A stretch of DNA of 64,000 nt, taken from Phorcus lineatus. Its lineage: Eukaryota; Mollusca; Gastropoda; Trochida; Trochidae. The translations under genes and the position numbers were made by a program. Numbering within the stretch: the stretch's first letter is position 1; the number at the start of each line of letters is the position of its first letter. The stretch spans positions 30,541,645 through 30,605,644 of the forward strand of contig OV121088.1 in assembly GCA_921293015.1 (NCBI GenBank), given 5' to 3'. The notes under the pieces are model-generated. The model was not told the origin of the DNA. It was given only the letters and a program-made list of their open reading frames with translations, and ran no database searches. Shown here piece after piece: positions 34,301 to 45,919 of the stretch.

Positions 34301-37300
34301 GATGAAACTGAACTTAGGCATGTATCTTCAGACTGATCACCAACCTTTCAGTAAAACTGTCAAGATGGCCAGATCTAGATCTTCATGTTTATTGATTGGA
34401 AATATGACGAGCTGAAAAAAAATTTCAATAATAAAGTGTGAATCATATGGAATGAATAAAAAAAGGTAAATATAAAATTAGTGATATTTGGCAAAAATTG
34501 TAATATCATCACTGGATTTATTTGTATGCTTTAATCATCAGCGTCCACACACCCTGGCTTTTTTTTAACACAACACCACACATCTTTTTCAAATCAATAA
34601 GAGTACATCCTGCCACATAATTCTTTATCCGCATTGCTCCTACTATACCCTGATATCTTGTTCACAACTTTCCCTTTTTGGATATATATCTTAAATAAAT
34701 TGATAGTAGGATGGGTGGAGTCCCCCATCTCCTCCCCCAAGTCATAACACTAACGGCTGACAATAAAAGTTGTCCTGCTTTGAGCTTAAAGAAAAACTTG
34801 AAAACAACTCATTTCACATCAACATAGTGTTGCTTTTGCTATTGCTGTCATTTCATTGGTTTTACACACAGCAACATGAGGCATTTGGCCTGAAAGATAT
34901 CAGGGTATTGAATGACCTCTGTGGATTAAGATGAAGCAGGATGTCCAAGTACATATACCAATAACTCTAATAAACACAGATAGGTTAATTAACAATAGCG
35001 TTATTGTTGAATACTGACTTACCCTTTCTTCATAATCACAGCAGCATTCCTCAATGAGTTTTGCAAATCTCACTTTTTCCTCATCAGCCTTCTCTCCCCA
35101 ACTCTTCCCATAATCCTTGAACAACTTGTTTTCTAACTTCTCGCGATGGACTTCCTTCAAGTACCTCTTGCCACTGAAATAAAGTTACGATACATTTATG
35201 AAATTCTCTAGAATTACATTAACTTGAGAAAAAGTTAAAGGAATCAGAATTCTGGATAATTAACTTATTAAAAATTCAAGGAGAAAAGAGATGAAAGTTA
35301 AATACATCAACTAACTTGACATGGAATACAGATATTGAAAAATATCTAGTGTAGTAGTAAAGCGGGCATCAGTATTAATAATTGAAAGATATCATCTATA
35401 GCAAAGTTTGCATTTTCAAAGCTTTTCAAAAGAGAAAAAAACAAAACTGTTTCTCTTATTGTTGTACTTGTGATGAGTAATGGTCTAGTTTGACTTTAAA
35501 AAAATGAAATTGACATCAAAATGATAAACTACTCAAATTAAAGACTGAAATAATGCTTAACCATTCTCAAATAACTTCCCAGCAAGGTAATTAGTGCCAC
35601 TCTTTGTCACTGGCTAATTTAAGCCTTCCTGCATTGTGCCAAAATTTGTGATTTGAGTGCAAACCCTTCATTGGTGATTGTATTATCTACAGAAGGATTA
35701 TGACTGACCTTTTAAGTTCAAGTGCAGTATGCTGGAGAGCTGGCACACAAAAAGTGACTAAATGCAGCAAGGCTTTAATTAAAGTGATTGCGACTGACAT
35801 GACGTATACCTTGCTGGAAAAGTTGGACCAATCAAAAAGTAGTTAAAACGGTTACTCACGAGGCTGTTCTGACCATCTTGGAGTATGCATAGGCAAAGAT
35901 GTCAGCAGCTCTACCTGTTCCTGAACACACCACTACAGGGATACCGTGTTTGAGCGAGGCAGTGGCGTCCGTGATTGCGTCGTGACCTCCTTCAACCACC
36001 AGCAACACAACAGGGATACCCAGCCCTTGAGCTGAAAATGAGTTGTTATTGTTGCTTTAGAGGGACAGTTTTACCGGTATTTGGGATTTTTCGTAAAAAC
36101 TAAAATGGCGGGGTTATCCCGGTTCCCTATGTTATTAATGCATCACCAGAACGCAATTCATTGAGCAAACACAAGCAATTGAATAACAGTAAATGTTTTA
36201 GAAATAAAAACTTTTTAATGAATAATTTTTTTTTAGTTATGATAATTTACATGTTTTTGAATATGTTTATTTCTTAAAAAGGCTGAATGTGATTATTTGT
36301 TTTATGATTCTTTTTATACAGCAAAAGATTTACTCATGCCTTGTGAAAGAAATTCATTTGGAATGAGATTTATTTGCGAGATGAAGGTGTGAGACTGAAG
36401 GACAGGAACAGCAATTTTTTTAAAAGAAAAGTTATTTTTGTCACTGCAGGGCAATGGAAGTCGAGTAGAGACATAATAAAAAAACAGTAGGGAATAATTG
36501 CATTCTACAATTATATCATTTGAGTTTTCTATACTATATATATTCAATCATGGAATATTTTTTTGAACTTAAAATAACTGCAGTCTGCAGAGTTCAACTA
36601 AACTGCAAAGTAATTCATCAGCTCTTCTTGCCAGCTTTGAGATAGTTGGATATGACAATTCTAATCATAATGAAATTATTAAATCAAACTCACACGACAT
36701 GACATGCTTTTCAAATTTGGCACGGAAAGCTGCGACGCCTCCATACCGATTTCGCATTCCATCGTCAACAAATATAAAGTGGGTGTGGTCTTGGTTGAGA
36801 TGGACAGGCTGGCCGTGCAGGATCACGTTGCTCGTACGGTAGTGGGCGTTGAATTTACCCTGCAAACATAAAAAAAATTGTAGATCTGAACATTTTGGTA
36901 TATTGAGAGTATGACCTAAGAAGTGTCATATTTGAATATAATGTGACCTTTTACCACGTACAATTCAATAAAATCGTGGTTCAAATCTATCAACAGTCCC
37001 TATAAAGCATAACTCAGGACAGTCTTCATCACTGACTACTTCAAGCCTCACTGTAATAAGTCCAGGAGATTTCTGATTGGACAATCAATATGCGTTGTAT
37101 TACACTGAAGAGATTGCACAAAGGTTACAAAATGCATCACGGTTTGAATTAAACAGTGGTTGAGAATGGGGGGATTTCAGCAATCATAGGGAAGTTATAA
37201 TGACATCGGAAACATTACGATTCATAATTCTTTACTAAAATTATATAAAAAATGAGTATCCAAACAAAAATCAGGAAGACAAACATTCTCTCGATTACTA

Positions 37301-40300
37301 AACTTACGGCACCATCGCTCTCCAGTGAGCTCCTTCCCTTGATGTATCCCCATGGAGCGATGCCTATACAGCGCAGGACATGGGTCATTCTGTCATTGTC
37401 CCACTGGAAGGTTTGACCCTCATGGACAGCTTGACCCACAGCCTTCATCACACCCATGTTGAACCCAGAAGTGAGCAGCCAGGCTGAGGTTGTCTTTGCA
37501 GCCTTTAAAACAGAGAAAAGGTTTGGTACTTTTTGGAACTTTTGTGACACAGATCATCAACATCATCATTGTCAATGTACCTGCAAGTATCAACTAGGCT
37601 CGCCAGAATGCACAATATATAAATACTCAAATGTATTATCATGGCACGACACATACTCACAAACTGTCATTACTCAGTCCAAAAAAACTTGAAAATGAAT
37701 TCTATCTTACAACCCTGTCCCAAGATGGATGCTGTTAGCAACATCTAATAGGCAAAGGATATCATTTTAAACATACAAAGAAAGCGATTATTAAATGAGT
37801 TTGTTTTCTAATAACCATTAAGTTGGGTTTTTTTATCTAAGACATTTGTTCACGGTGTAAGTCTAAGATCATTGGTACCGTCAGTGTTGGCACAGTTGTT
37901 TTATTCTGAGTTGTTTTATTCTGAGTTGGGTTCAAATCCCTAAAGGGGCTCAACCCAAAAAGTACAAGAAGTTGTAGTGTTGCAGATAGTGAGATGAAAT
38001 ATAACAATGTTGGATAAGACCTTGCATAGTTAATATTTATTCTCAGTGAAATAACATCATGTTTAGTCATTTTTTATTTGATAATTGAAACAACAGATAT
38101 CTCATTCAACTGTTGTTCACAGAGGACAAAAATTGCACAGAAAACAGTGACCCTTACACAAAAATCATGTGCACATGTTCACATGACATACATATGACAC
38201 AGGTTTTGTTTCCTTCCTGAAACACAAACCATTGTGAAAATATCTTTTACCTTGATGAGACCATTTGAAAATGTATCTCTCATCCTTCCATCCAGTTTAA
38301 AGTTTTTGGCGCCACCAATTACGGATATAACAAGTTTTGGAGGTACCGGTTCCTTGATGCGCCAGAACTTGATCATCATATTAAGAGCATCCACTTCCGA
38401 GTCCTCGTTCGAGAGGCGGATATACTATTGAGGAAGAGGCACTTATATAAGAGACACAGAGAGTAAACAACGAGATATGAAAAATTTTGGCAAATAAGCC
38501 AAGTTGAATGTTATACTTAGTCGGGTATCATCATTTCGACGAGCACATATTATCCAGTAATCACTAGTACCAATAGGTTATTTTACATATTACCTTAAGT
38601 ACTTGTAAGTAAAATATCAAGAAACAACTGAAAAACCTCATATTTTAGAGACAGTAATAATGCTGTACTAACCTAGAACAGCTAATTTGTATTCATAACT
38701 GTATAAAACGAACATCAAAAGAGGTAAATTTGACAACATAGCTACACAATTTTGGTTCTGTTACAAAATTACAAAAAAAGGTTTATCTAAAAACTATAGA
38801 ACTTGTTATACATATTTAGGACACAAAAAAATCATAAGAATATACTCCTAAAAGCTTTTACATAAATATGCTTCTTGCATGCCAAGCCATGCCCAAATGC
38901 CAACGGGCCTTTCAATTCAGATGAGCTATAAAGGTTTTAAGTACCTTGGCAGGTTTTGTTCCTCCAATTTGCTCAATATTAAAGACGATCTTGCCGAAAG
39001 CATTAGTTGTTAACTTTTTGATGTTCTTCTCTGCGTTCCAGGGGACAGAGGGTAGTGTAGCTGGCGGCGCAGCCCTTTCATTTCTTATCAGATCTTCGTA
39101 TTCTGAAATTGCAACCATAAATCACTCAATATCAATCACTTGAAACAGACACTTAAAATAGATATCAAATTGTCCGATAATTAATAATCCTAGAACAGGT
39201 TCGACCCGAATCCTATCCTCAAACTTGAATTGGCTAAATATGGACGGACCTGCATTGCATGAAAATATCGCATTATGTAAATAATCTTACTGCTTGTTGA
39301 ACTACGACTCATGAGGCCTTGTCTTAAAGGGAGAACGGCACAAGAATCCACTTAGGGATCCAGTGGTTGGACAAACAGAAGTTGGTAGTAATTAAGAAGA
39401 GGTGATGAATCCATCATCATTAACAGATGGAGTAAGCTTAGCCAACAGAGGAGCAGCATTTTGTAGTTACAAGTTTTTGGATGAAGGGGGATTTACTCTC
39501 TCTAAGTGCTGTTCCTCATGGTCTTGTGGGGGCTAACTCCATGTATTAACGATGATAGATTTGATCTTTTTAAGCCTTGTGGTTCTTGAGAAGATGATAG
39601 GATTTTATGGTGTGTCCTCTGTGTCAATTAGTGAAGTTAGGGGCTACAGAATCACAAAATCTACAATTCATAACCCCCAGCAGCCAATGCATCTGTATAC
39701 ATTCCAAGAGGGATTTATGTCTCTCTTCTTGGTTTTGAATCTGTTCTCTACAAAAGATAAAATTTAGTTTCCAAGGGTGGATTCAGAAGAAAGATCTTTT
39801 GATACCAATACTGGTCCGAAGCCTAACGCTCTAACCACTGCACTATCCGTCCCCGCACACATATGATGGAAGAGGATAACAAAAATTGACAGACTTTGAC
39901 ATGTCAATACATGAAGAGAAAATTACTTTACCTTCCGGTACGTGAAAGGAGGTAGCAACATCCTTGGAGCTGTGAGGCTGATAGGATCCATTTCTTCGTT
40001 TTCCATCGTGGCCAAACAAAACCTCTCCACAGTGACATCTTCAATCAAAGTAAACACAATATACCTCATTTAGAAACAGAGTTCTTAAATATTCTTCTCC
40101 CGCAGAGCGTATCTCAAGCAAGTCTCAATCAATAGTTAAAGAGTCTGTCTTATCGGCAATCGGTTTTTGTCAGGGAATAACAGGACAAAATGTGCTGTAC
40201 TTTTACATATTTTTAATTTTAAAACATTATAACATAAACTATTTAAAAGACAGGACACCACCTTTGACAACCTAATAATTCAACATTCATTCTTGCCTAG

Positions 40301-43300
40301 TTCAATCACTGAAAGTATTTGACAGATGTTTCTTGCATATAAATTTCAAATTAGAATAACATGATTTTCGTACATACAGAACCTTGTTTAATATATTTGC
40401 TGAAGACAAATCTTTTTCTTCAGTAGAAGATGGTATCAGAGAGATAAGAACTTAGTTTGCTTTTTGTCATACTTTTACAATCCTACGCATTAGCTCTATC
40501 TCATGTTTTATCTTACACTTACATGTTTTCTTATCACGTTCTCTTAAAAAACTTCATTTTCATTGTATTTTTTAAAGGACAGTTAAATTGTTTTCTTATC
40601 TTTGTAAATAAACCATCTTGACCAAAATTAAAACAGTTTTAAACGATAAATCCATACCAATGAATGTTTTCGATACTCACTTTAATTCCTTGACAATCTT
40701 GACCTTCTGATTTGGCTTCGGTACAAACTTGGTACATTCTTTTCGATGAAAATGGCTTTTTATGAATTTGATCTGCTCCTCTCTTGCCTGAAAGTAAAAG
40801 ATAATGATTAATTAGTCTAATAGTTAAACAAAAGTAGTGACATATCATTGATATGTGCACAAGTCAGTTTTTCCTAGCATCAATTGTTAAAAGCGCCAGT
40901 TTAGGTATTTTGTCGACTTTGAATGATGTCATAAAACCTTCATTAACAGTGGCAGACTGTTGTGAGGATATTCCCCTGGAATTCAAATGGATTGTAAAGA
41001 AGTCATTACACATGGAAGTGTGCTTTTCTCTTGGTTCTCATAAAAATTTATAATCCTTAATTTCCTAAAAATCATATGACACACAGGTAGTAATCTCTAT
41101 AACTAGTATAAACATCCAAAAACAGAACATCAAGCCCTGGAAATATTTCACTTTAATCAACTTATAATTGAATATTTGGTATCAAAAGATCTGCGGGTGA
41201 TATTCTCAATATAAATCTATCATATTTTATAAGGTTAACTGCACAACCTGATCATTCTTTTACTCTGATCTATTATTTTTATGTTGATTTCAAAAAATGT
41301 ATTCTATGAATTGAATAAAGCTTAATGACATCAACTTGAAATAATATCTAACATTCTTTTAATGAAGTGAATTATGCCCAGGGCTCCAGATGATTATTTG
41401 GACTCAGGGGTATTTTACTCCTCAAAATAAAAATTGAGGAGTAAAATTTCCACATGAAATAAACTAGAAGTATTTCAAGGTTTATCGTTTTCAGATCCTC
41501 ATTCCAAGTTTTTTTTCGATGTTAGTCATTGATTATATTTTCCATACGTTTAAGCTGTTAATAAACGAGTGATTTATCAAATATAAAGTCGGTAATCTTT
41601 GTTTTCATACAGGTTGGCATCAAGTTGGCTACTATTCAAACCATTCGATCAGACATGTAGAAATAAAACATTTTTTATGGTCACTCCTGAAAACAAATAT
41701 CCGACTCGTATTCTTGGAAAGTTGTGCATATCTGTCACTCATTGATTTCATTTTTAATGCGTATATATGAATTACCCGTGCGTATTTTACGCAGATACGC
41801 ATCTTATCTGGAGCCCTGTATGCCAGCAAAGAATTAAAAACACAAACATTAGTTGTTTTCATTGTGTCTTGAACTCTGGTAACCAGAAACCAGTAGAATA
41901 CGAGCCCAGTGTCACTCCTAGACGACAAGATCAGGGGGCCAATTCTAAACATATGGGACCTTTAGAGATGGTAGTAATATCTTTTTTTCTCTAATTTGAA
42001 GAGACACTAAGCCAAAATTTGGGCAAATTTTCCAAAAGCCCCATATTGATTTACACTGAGAACCATTTTCTCTAAATCACATACAAGCAAAATTATCATA
42101 AAACTTACAATTTCAAGAACCAGTTACAAGAGGTTAACTCATTAACGCCTGGACATGGTTTACGGCTCAACACCTGGGCCTGTCGCCGCTCGGATGCTGT
42201 TCACTCTAGCGAGACTGATTAAATCAAAGCACCGCTTATTTAGCGAGAGCTTTAAGAGGCCGGTATGAACGGAAACCGTCTAGCCATGAACCATAGTCTT
42301 GATTGTTTTATTGTTTCATGAAGATCTAACAGGAAATAGAGGGATTGAATACGGATAACTTACAGATTCATAGCATGCGATTATTCTTCAATGATTTTTC
42401 TTTTTGCTGTTAATTATGGGGTTTGTCCGTCTCCAATTAAAAGTATATGTGTGGATCTTTATAAGTAACAAAATAATATATCACCTTGCATCAATCTTCA
42501 TGTTAGAAAATGTCTTTTTCAATTTAGCATTCGAGTGATTTGATGACGGCATATCGTTTACTCTTTTGCAAGTACCAACTATATTTCTTTCATTATGATT
42601 TGACACTTATTATCATTTGAAAAAAGAATTACGACATGTCTTAATACTATGTGACGTTTGACATTCCAGCTATGCAAATGATAATTTAGACATGTAAACG
42701 GTACCATGATTTCAGAGATCGAACGCAAGAAAGAGTAACGAACATATTTATATAATGGAAATGTCCTTCTTTTTGTTGTTGCGGTATCAACCCTAAATAT
42801 GACATCACCACAAACTTTGATGTTACAAAATGTGTAGATATTGTAAATAAAACGAAATTTACCGTCTTTTGTTGGAGCTCAAACGAATAGATATAGCATA
42901 TCAGCAAACTTAATCTTTATATAGAACTTTAATAATGATTGCATGCATACTTCTTCTTGTACTTGAATCTAATATGCAAGATCTTGAATGACCTGCCGCT
43001 TTGATAAATAATAAATGCAAAAGAAATTCACGAATTACAGGTGTGCATGTAATTATTTCATAACAGACATGGGCGTAGCTCAATGAAGCATATTGTCTAA
43101 TGAAAAAAATACCATGTACCTGATTATTCTGTTTATTTACTTCTTCTTTTCATAGCCACAAATTATTCACGAATAAATGTCAATAAGAACACTTCCTCTC
43201 TTAGATATTTGATTTCAATGCGTTACACAAACTATATCACAAGACCACAATCATAACATCGTATGTAGTGAGTGAGTGAGTTATTGTTTAACGCCGCTTG

Positions 43301-44059
43301 GGCAATACTTCAGCCATTAGCGGCGACATCGTAATGTAAAACTGTCTATTATCAACTTCCAATAAATAAATCAAATCTTTTGCTTCGGTATAAGCTTAGT
43401 AAAATCCTTTTTATAAACGTAATGTGTTCATCTACTAAACGTGTTATATTTTCTAGTAAATACTGGTAACTTCTATCATAACACTATAAATGATTCCTGT
43501 CATGGAAACTAAGGGAATCTTTTCAATCAAGATACGCTAATCTTCGTGGATCGATACTAAGATGATTGCACAAACTGGGTTTATTGTAATACTATAGGTC
43601 GGACGCACATACTTGCTGAATAAGAGGTGCTTTCAATTAACTCACATAAGGGTCTCTCGCTGTGAGAAAAAGCTAATTAACGGACGCCTATATGCGGCTC
43701 TTGCTGTGAGGATCTCATTATTTTGACGCATATACGCGGCTCTCGGCGTTAATGAGTTAAACAAAGTCAAGATAAAGATAATATTAAACGGACAGACATT
43801 CCCAGACAATCTCCAACATGCTAGGCTAGATGATTTAAACAAAAATTACTTTGTCAATCTCTTCTTGTGGTGAATGTCCCTTTGGCAGCCTGGGCAGCCC
43901 TATTCTTTTGCGCATATCCGACCATCGTGCCTCTTCTAAAGTGACTGAGGTGTGATAACTTGACTCAAGATTCGATGACCGAGACTGAAGCTGGCTTTTA
44001 TAGTTGTACGCATTGCTCGTCATGTCCTCCATCGGGTGGATTTGACCCACACGGGACAT
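22596..44059 (-). CDS. TRPM: TRPM-family cation channel, complete, 24 coding exons, 1413 residues
   Basis: Exons in gene order: 44059-43850, 40787-40681, 40038-39932, 39102-38945, 38424-38251, 37502-37308, 36859-36694, 36031-35860, 35173-35023, 33921-33807, 33465-33335, 32687-32398, 31846-31703, 31094-30953, 30285-30208, 29600-29466, 28821-28693, 28314-28069, 27220-27046, 26731-26575, 26194-26016, 25361-25229, 24651-24396, 23087-22596. All GT-AG, all phases agree; total 4242 nt with TGA at 22598-22596. Residues about 71-560 are the TRPM homology region (KCHCGEV, AAKTTSAWLLTSGFNMGV, APWGYIKGR, HFIFVDDG, IPVVLLVVEGG, VVVCSGTGRAADIFAYA). Membrane segments run 826-1060, then TRP helix and coiled coil. 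An in-frame TGA upstream of the ATG supports the start; an acceptor (TTTCAG) at 44132-44137 implies a leader intron. The channel should sit in a membrane as a tetramer passing Ca2+ and other cations. Confidence 0.95.
24891..25086 (-). mobile_element. tRNA-derived SINE (copy 2)
   Basis: Same family and orientation as the copy at 580-773. The tRNA-like head at about 25086-25020 reads GATAGCGCAAATGATAGCA, then GGTTTGAATTCTGCCAGGG, and the body ends in GTTCGCTAGTTCCAGCAGAT. It is in a TRPM intron between the coiled-coil exon (25361-25229) and the next exon (24651-24396). Confidence 0.7.
25574..25826. mobile_element. Hairpin MITE (copy B)
   Basis: The left arm has CAATCACTGGTTAATTTCAG then CCTTCCTGCAT. 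The right arm, reverse complemented, has CATCACTTGCTAATTCAAGC then CTTACTGCAT. The interior contains CCTGAAGAGCTGAG like copies A and C. Located in a TRPM intron. Confidence 0.65.
25840..25945 (-). mobile_element. tRNA-like SINE head
   Basis: The minus strand reads GATAGTGCAGTGGATAACGC (A-box-like), then GGTTTGAATCCAGCCAGGGTC (B-box-like) in tRNA order and spacing. The SINE body after the B box is short or eroded. It abuts the hairpin element at 25574-25826. It lies in a TRPM intron. Confidence 0.6.
26016..28821 (-). CDS. TRPM: TRPM membrane domain, pore and TRP-helix exons
   Basis: Exon 28821-28693 holds S1 (FSYLIFLGLFSYLVLV) and S2 (VVEWICIIWNFTFL). Exon 28314-28069 holds S3 (NILDASNLIIVFVGFGLRW) and S4 (AKVIYCFNVIIFYLRI). 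Exon 27220-27046 holds S5 and the pore helix/filter YPYWQLYGEIFLEEIQ, with Y999-G1000-E1001. Exon 26731-26575 holds the outer loop with cysteines C1013 and C1030, an NGT glycosylation sequon at 1019, and S6 (AYLCVGNILLLNLLIAIF). Exon 26194-26016 gives the TRP helix (VIWKYQMYYLVMEY). The YGE filter and ANILL/GNILL-type S6 resemble the TRPM1/3/6/7 branch rather than TRPM4/5, whose filter has FGQ. Divalent permeability is therefore likely, by inference. Confidence 0.92.
26715..26860. repeat. Short tandem copies covering the 3' splice site of TRPM exon 20
   Basis: The exon edge CGCCTCGTCAGCTG and following intron AAGTCACAGAAAATATCTAAG recur as GAAGAAAGTCAAAGAAAAT then ATCTAAGCTATACATG, and again as GACTCGTCAGCTGAAGAAAC. 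The last keeps a CTTCAG acceptor before CTGACGAG on the minus strand. Spacing is about 55 bp. Confidence 0.75.
28786..29135. repeat. About 145-bp tandem triplication covering the 3' splice site of TRPM exon 17
   Basis: The exon edge GTACGAGAAGAGACCCAGGA then AGATCAGGTACGAGAACTG recurs at 28932 as GTACAAGAAGAGACCATCAA then AGATCAGGGGAAAGAGAAC, and at about 29088 as CCAGGATGATCAGGTATGAG. The following intron text (GAGTGG, GGTCCACCCTG, TTTGAATTC.TAAGAT) also repeats. Periods are 146 and about 143 bp. Confidence 0.85.
30640..30930. repeat. Three degenerate tandem units, about 100-118 bp, in a TRPM intron
   Basis: TGTCCTAAGGCTTAAACATT (30646), TGTCCTTAGACCTACACATT (30745) and TGTTTAGTCCTAAAACCTTT (about 30863) each continue to a related AAGCC or GGCC, then ATTC..CCATCAT segment. 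Confidence 0.55.
32655..33020. repeat. 250-bp tandem duplication covering the 3' splice site of TRPM exon 12
   Basis: The 5' edge of exon 12 (GTAGAACAGGTGGGAGTGTT then CAGGTATCTTGAAACAGAAAG) recurs at 32911 as GTAGAACAGGTGAGAATGTT then CAGTGATCTTTAAAACAGAAAG. Downstream text to CTG.CTATAA also matches (CACTACTGTATGCTGCCTAT versus CACCACTGTAATCTGCCTAT). Confidence 0.85.
35573..35825. mobile_element. Hairpin MITE (copy C), best preserved
   Basis: The left end reads AACTTCCCAGCAAGGTAATT and continues to TCACTGGCTAATTTAAGCC. The right end, reverse complemented, reads AACTTTTCCAGCAAGGTATA and continues to ATCACTTTAATTAAAGCC. The arms are about 65 bp around a roughly 120-bp centre that includes GGAGAGCTGGCACACA. 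Located in a TRPM intron. Confidence 0.7.
37009..37200. mobile_element. Hairpin MITE (copy D)
   Basis: A diverged copy of the same family. The left arm has CATCACTGACTACTTCAAGC; the right arm, reverse complemented, has AACCACTGTTTAATTCAAAC. The interior has CACTGAAGAGATTGCACA. Located in a TRPM intron. Confidence 0.5.
39800..39862 (-). mobile_element. Truncated tRNA-like SINE head
   Basis: The minus strand reads GGACGGATAGTGCAGTGGTT, then AGAGCGTTAGGCTTCGG, close to the A-box and anticodon arm of the SINE copy at 580-773. The B box is not recognisable. It lies in a TRPM intron and is probably a truncated copy. Confidence 0.45.
41379..41818. mobile_element. hAT-like MITE in a TRPM intron
   Basis: Terminal inverted repeats: left CAGGGCTCCAGATGATTAT; right, reverse complemented, CAGGGCTCCAGATAAGATG. 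Directly outside, TATGCC occurs on both sides as a possible target duplication. Inside the left end a smaller hairpin pairs TTTACTCCTCA with TGAGGAGTAAA. No transposase. CAGGG termini suggest the hAT group, although hAT usually duplicates 8 bp and only 6 match here. Confidence 0.7.
42138..43756. mobile_element. TTAA-flanked non-autonomous element in TRPM intron 1
   Basis: The termini are CTCATTAACGCC on the left and GGCGTTAATGAG on the right, a perfect 12-bp inverted repeat, each flanked by TTAA (42134-42137 and 43757-43760) as expected for piggyBac-type insertion. Near the right end are further TTAACTCA, TTAACGGACGCC and ATATGCGGCTCTTGCTGTGAG motifs. No transposase. It also carries the gastropod-like repeat fragment at 43266. 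Confidence 0.65.
43266..43345. repeat. Fragment of a GTGAGTGAGTGAG / ACGCCGC mollusc repeat
   Basis: GTAGTGAGTGAGTGAGTTAT, then TGTTTAACGCCGCTTGGGCA, then ATACTTCAGCCATTAGCGGCG. From memory, gastropod genomes carry many copies of a repeat with this GTGAGTGAGTGAG then ACGCCGC...CAATATTCCAGC layout; this copy is diverged. Confidence 0.5.
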
Positions 44060-44460
44060 TGCGGTAAATAATCTTCTTGTATCACACCATGTTCATCTTT
44101 CTCATTTCCCGAAAGGTTATAAGGCTTAAATCTGAAACAAGATTTTGCTTTTGACAATCGTGATTTATTAAAGGAAATATTATCATGTATCATCATCATA
44201 AATAAAAATGTCTATGATGTATGATGATATACTTATTGGTCCTTTTTTCTTGTTTAATTTAAAATTCAGAAGCATGTATATATTATTGAACATTATTTCA
44301 GTTATTAAACACGTGGAAAGAGAGTGGACGGATAAGGGAGAAGGGAATGAAAGGATAAGTGAATAGACAGAAGGAAAGGCATAGTGAGAGATAGACAACA
44401 GGTTTTAGAACAACGCAAATTTGGGCTGGCTTCTATATCCCTTCGAAATGTCCAGCTTGG

Positions 44461-45389
44461 GTGACCCACAAGCACGGGAGACATCGATACAGGTCATAAC
44501 GGAACATGTGCATTTGTTGTGTTTTGAAAATGGGCAAATGAGAAGGGAGGTCGCATAATGAACGAAGCTTTTTACATTGATCTGGGCACTTCCATCTTGT
44601 GTTGACGCCAAATAACTCGCTTTTCACTAATTGAAGTAAAGTAGCTCTAATCAATAAGGTGACATAGACGTAATTTCGCTTTTAAATTGTTTTATTTTCT
44701 TTTTAAATGGTTCCAAAAGTTGTTGGGCTTTTTTTATTATCCTTATTTTGTTGTTCCCATGTTTACATCGAAATACAGTCAACAGTATACATGAGTATCA
44801 AAAATTGTCAAAGGTAAACATTTATATCAAACAAGTATAAAATATCAATTAGCTACTAGAGGTGGAATGAGTGAAGACCATTTTTTTATGAAGTTTTCAG
44901 AATCATTGTTTTTCTTTGAAATGAATTCTTCTACCGAGAATATTTATCTTAGTATCTTTGTATAGTTACCGATTTTGGGAAGTAAAATTTTGATGTTACA
45001 TATAAGGATGTATTTTTTAGCAGGGATAATGATTTGGTTTAATAGGACATTTCTATGAAATGTGCCAAACCAAATCAGGTATTTGGTAAACTTTACCTTG
45101 TGTGAAAAGAAATTATTGATCCAAATTTCTAAATCACCCCAAAATTTGGTTGTTTCACTTATTTAAGTAAATTAGCTCTAATCAATAAGGTGACATAGAT
45201 GTAATTTCACTTTTAAATTGGAGGTACCGGTAGGTCACTTATGAATACATTACGAGTGATATTTACCAATGTCACTTTATGAGTATGTTTATGATACATA
45301 TATCGGAGCTTGATATGGCTGTGTGAATTGCCTTGTTATATATTGTATATGACCTGTATCGATGTCTCACGTGCTTGTTGGGTGGCCCT
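44461..45389. repeat. Inverted-repeat-flanked segment containing a direct duplication
   Basis: The left end has GTGACCCACAAGCACGGGAG, then ACATCGATACAGGTCATAA. The right end, reverse complemented, has ACCCAACAAGCACGTGAG, then ACATCGATACAGGTCATAT: about 40 bp inverted. Inside, TAGCTCTAATCAATAAGGTG and about 60 bp around it occur at 44641 and again near 45174 in direct orientation. Probably nested mobile DNA upstream of TRPM. Confidence 0.65.
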
Positions 45390-45919
45390 ACCAGGTGCAT
45401 GCAAGCTCCGGCTGTCATAGCTCTCGGGGTCCCTGAAGCACGCAAACCACCTTTTATTTGTCTAATTGTCTAATATAATCTTATGTTTTGAGAAGTTGTG
45501 CAGTTTAAAAAATGGACAGGGATTCCACAAATGCCTCTCGTGGAGGTAGTGCCAAAAAAACTGATACACGGCAATAATTTAGTAACTTAAATTAGGTTTA
45601 TTTTCGTGAAGTAAGTGGTAAAACGAATAATCTATAATAAACTTTTACAAAAGCAATTCTGTAGTAACAAAACTTGTGTCTTAATGTTCCTTAACTGGCT
45701 ATGGTAGCATTTACCGGTACAAAGTATCACAGAAACATGCAGCAGTGGTTGTTGCTTGGTCATCATTTTGAACAAACTTTCATAACTAACCGATTGCGTA
45801 GGCCAGGTAATTAATGTTTCATTTCGTTAGCTTATTGTATCGAAACAAAACAAAAATTACATAACTTTCAACATAAGATGTACAAAAGCCACATTACTTA
45901 CATCTAATGTTCATTGCGT

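Noticed and set aside
34182..34415. 77-residue plus-strand ORF in a TRPM intron
   Set aside because: No family resemblance, no coding-like composition and no splice or promoter context.
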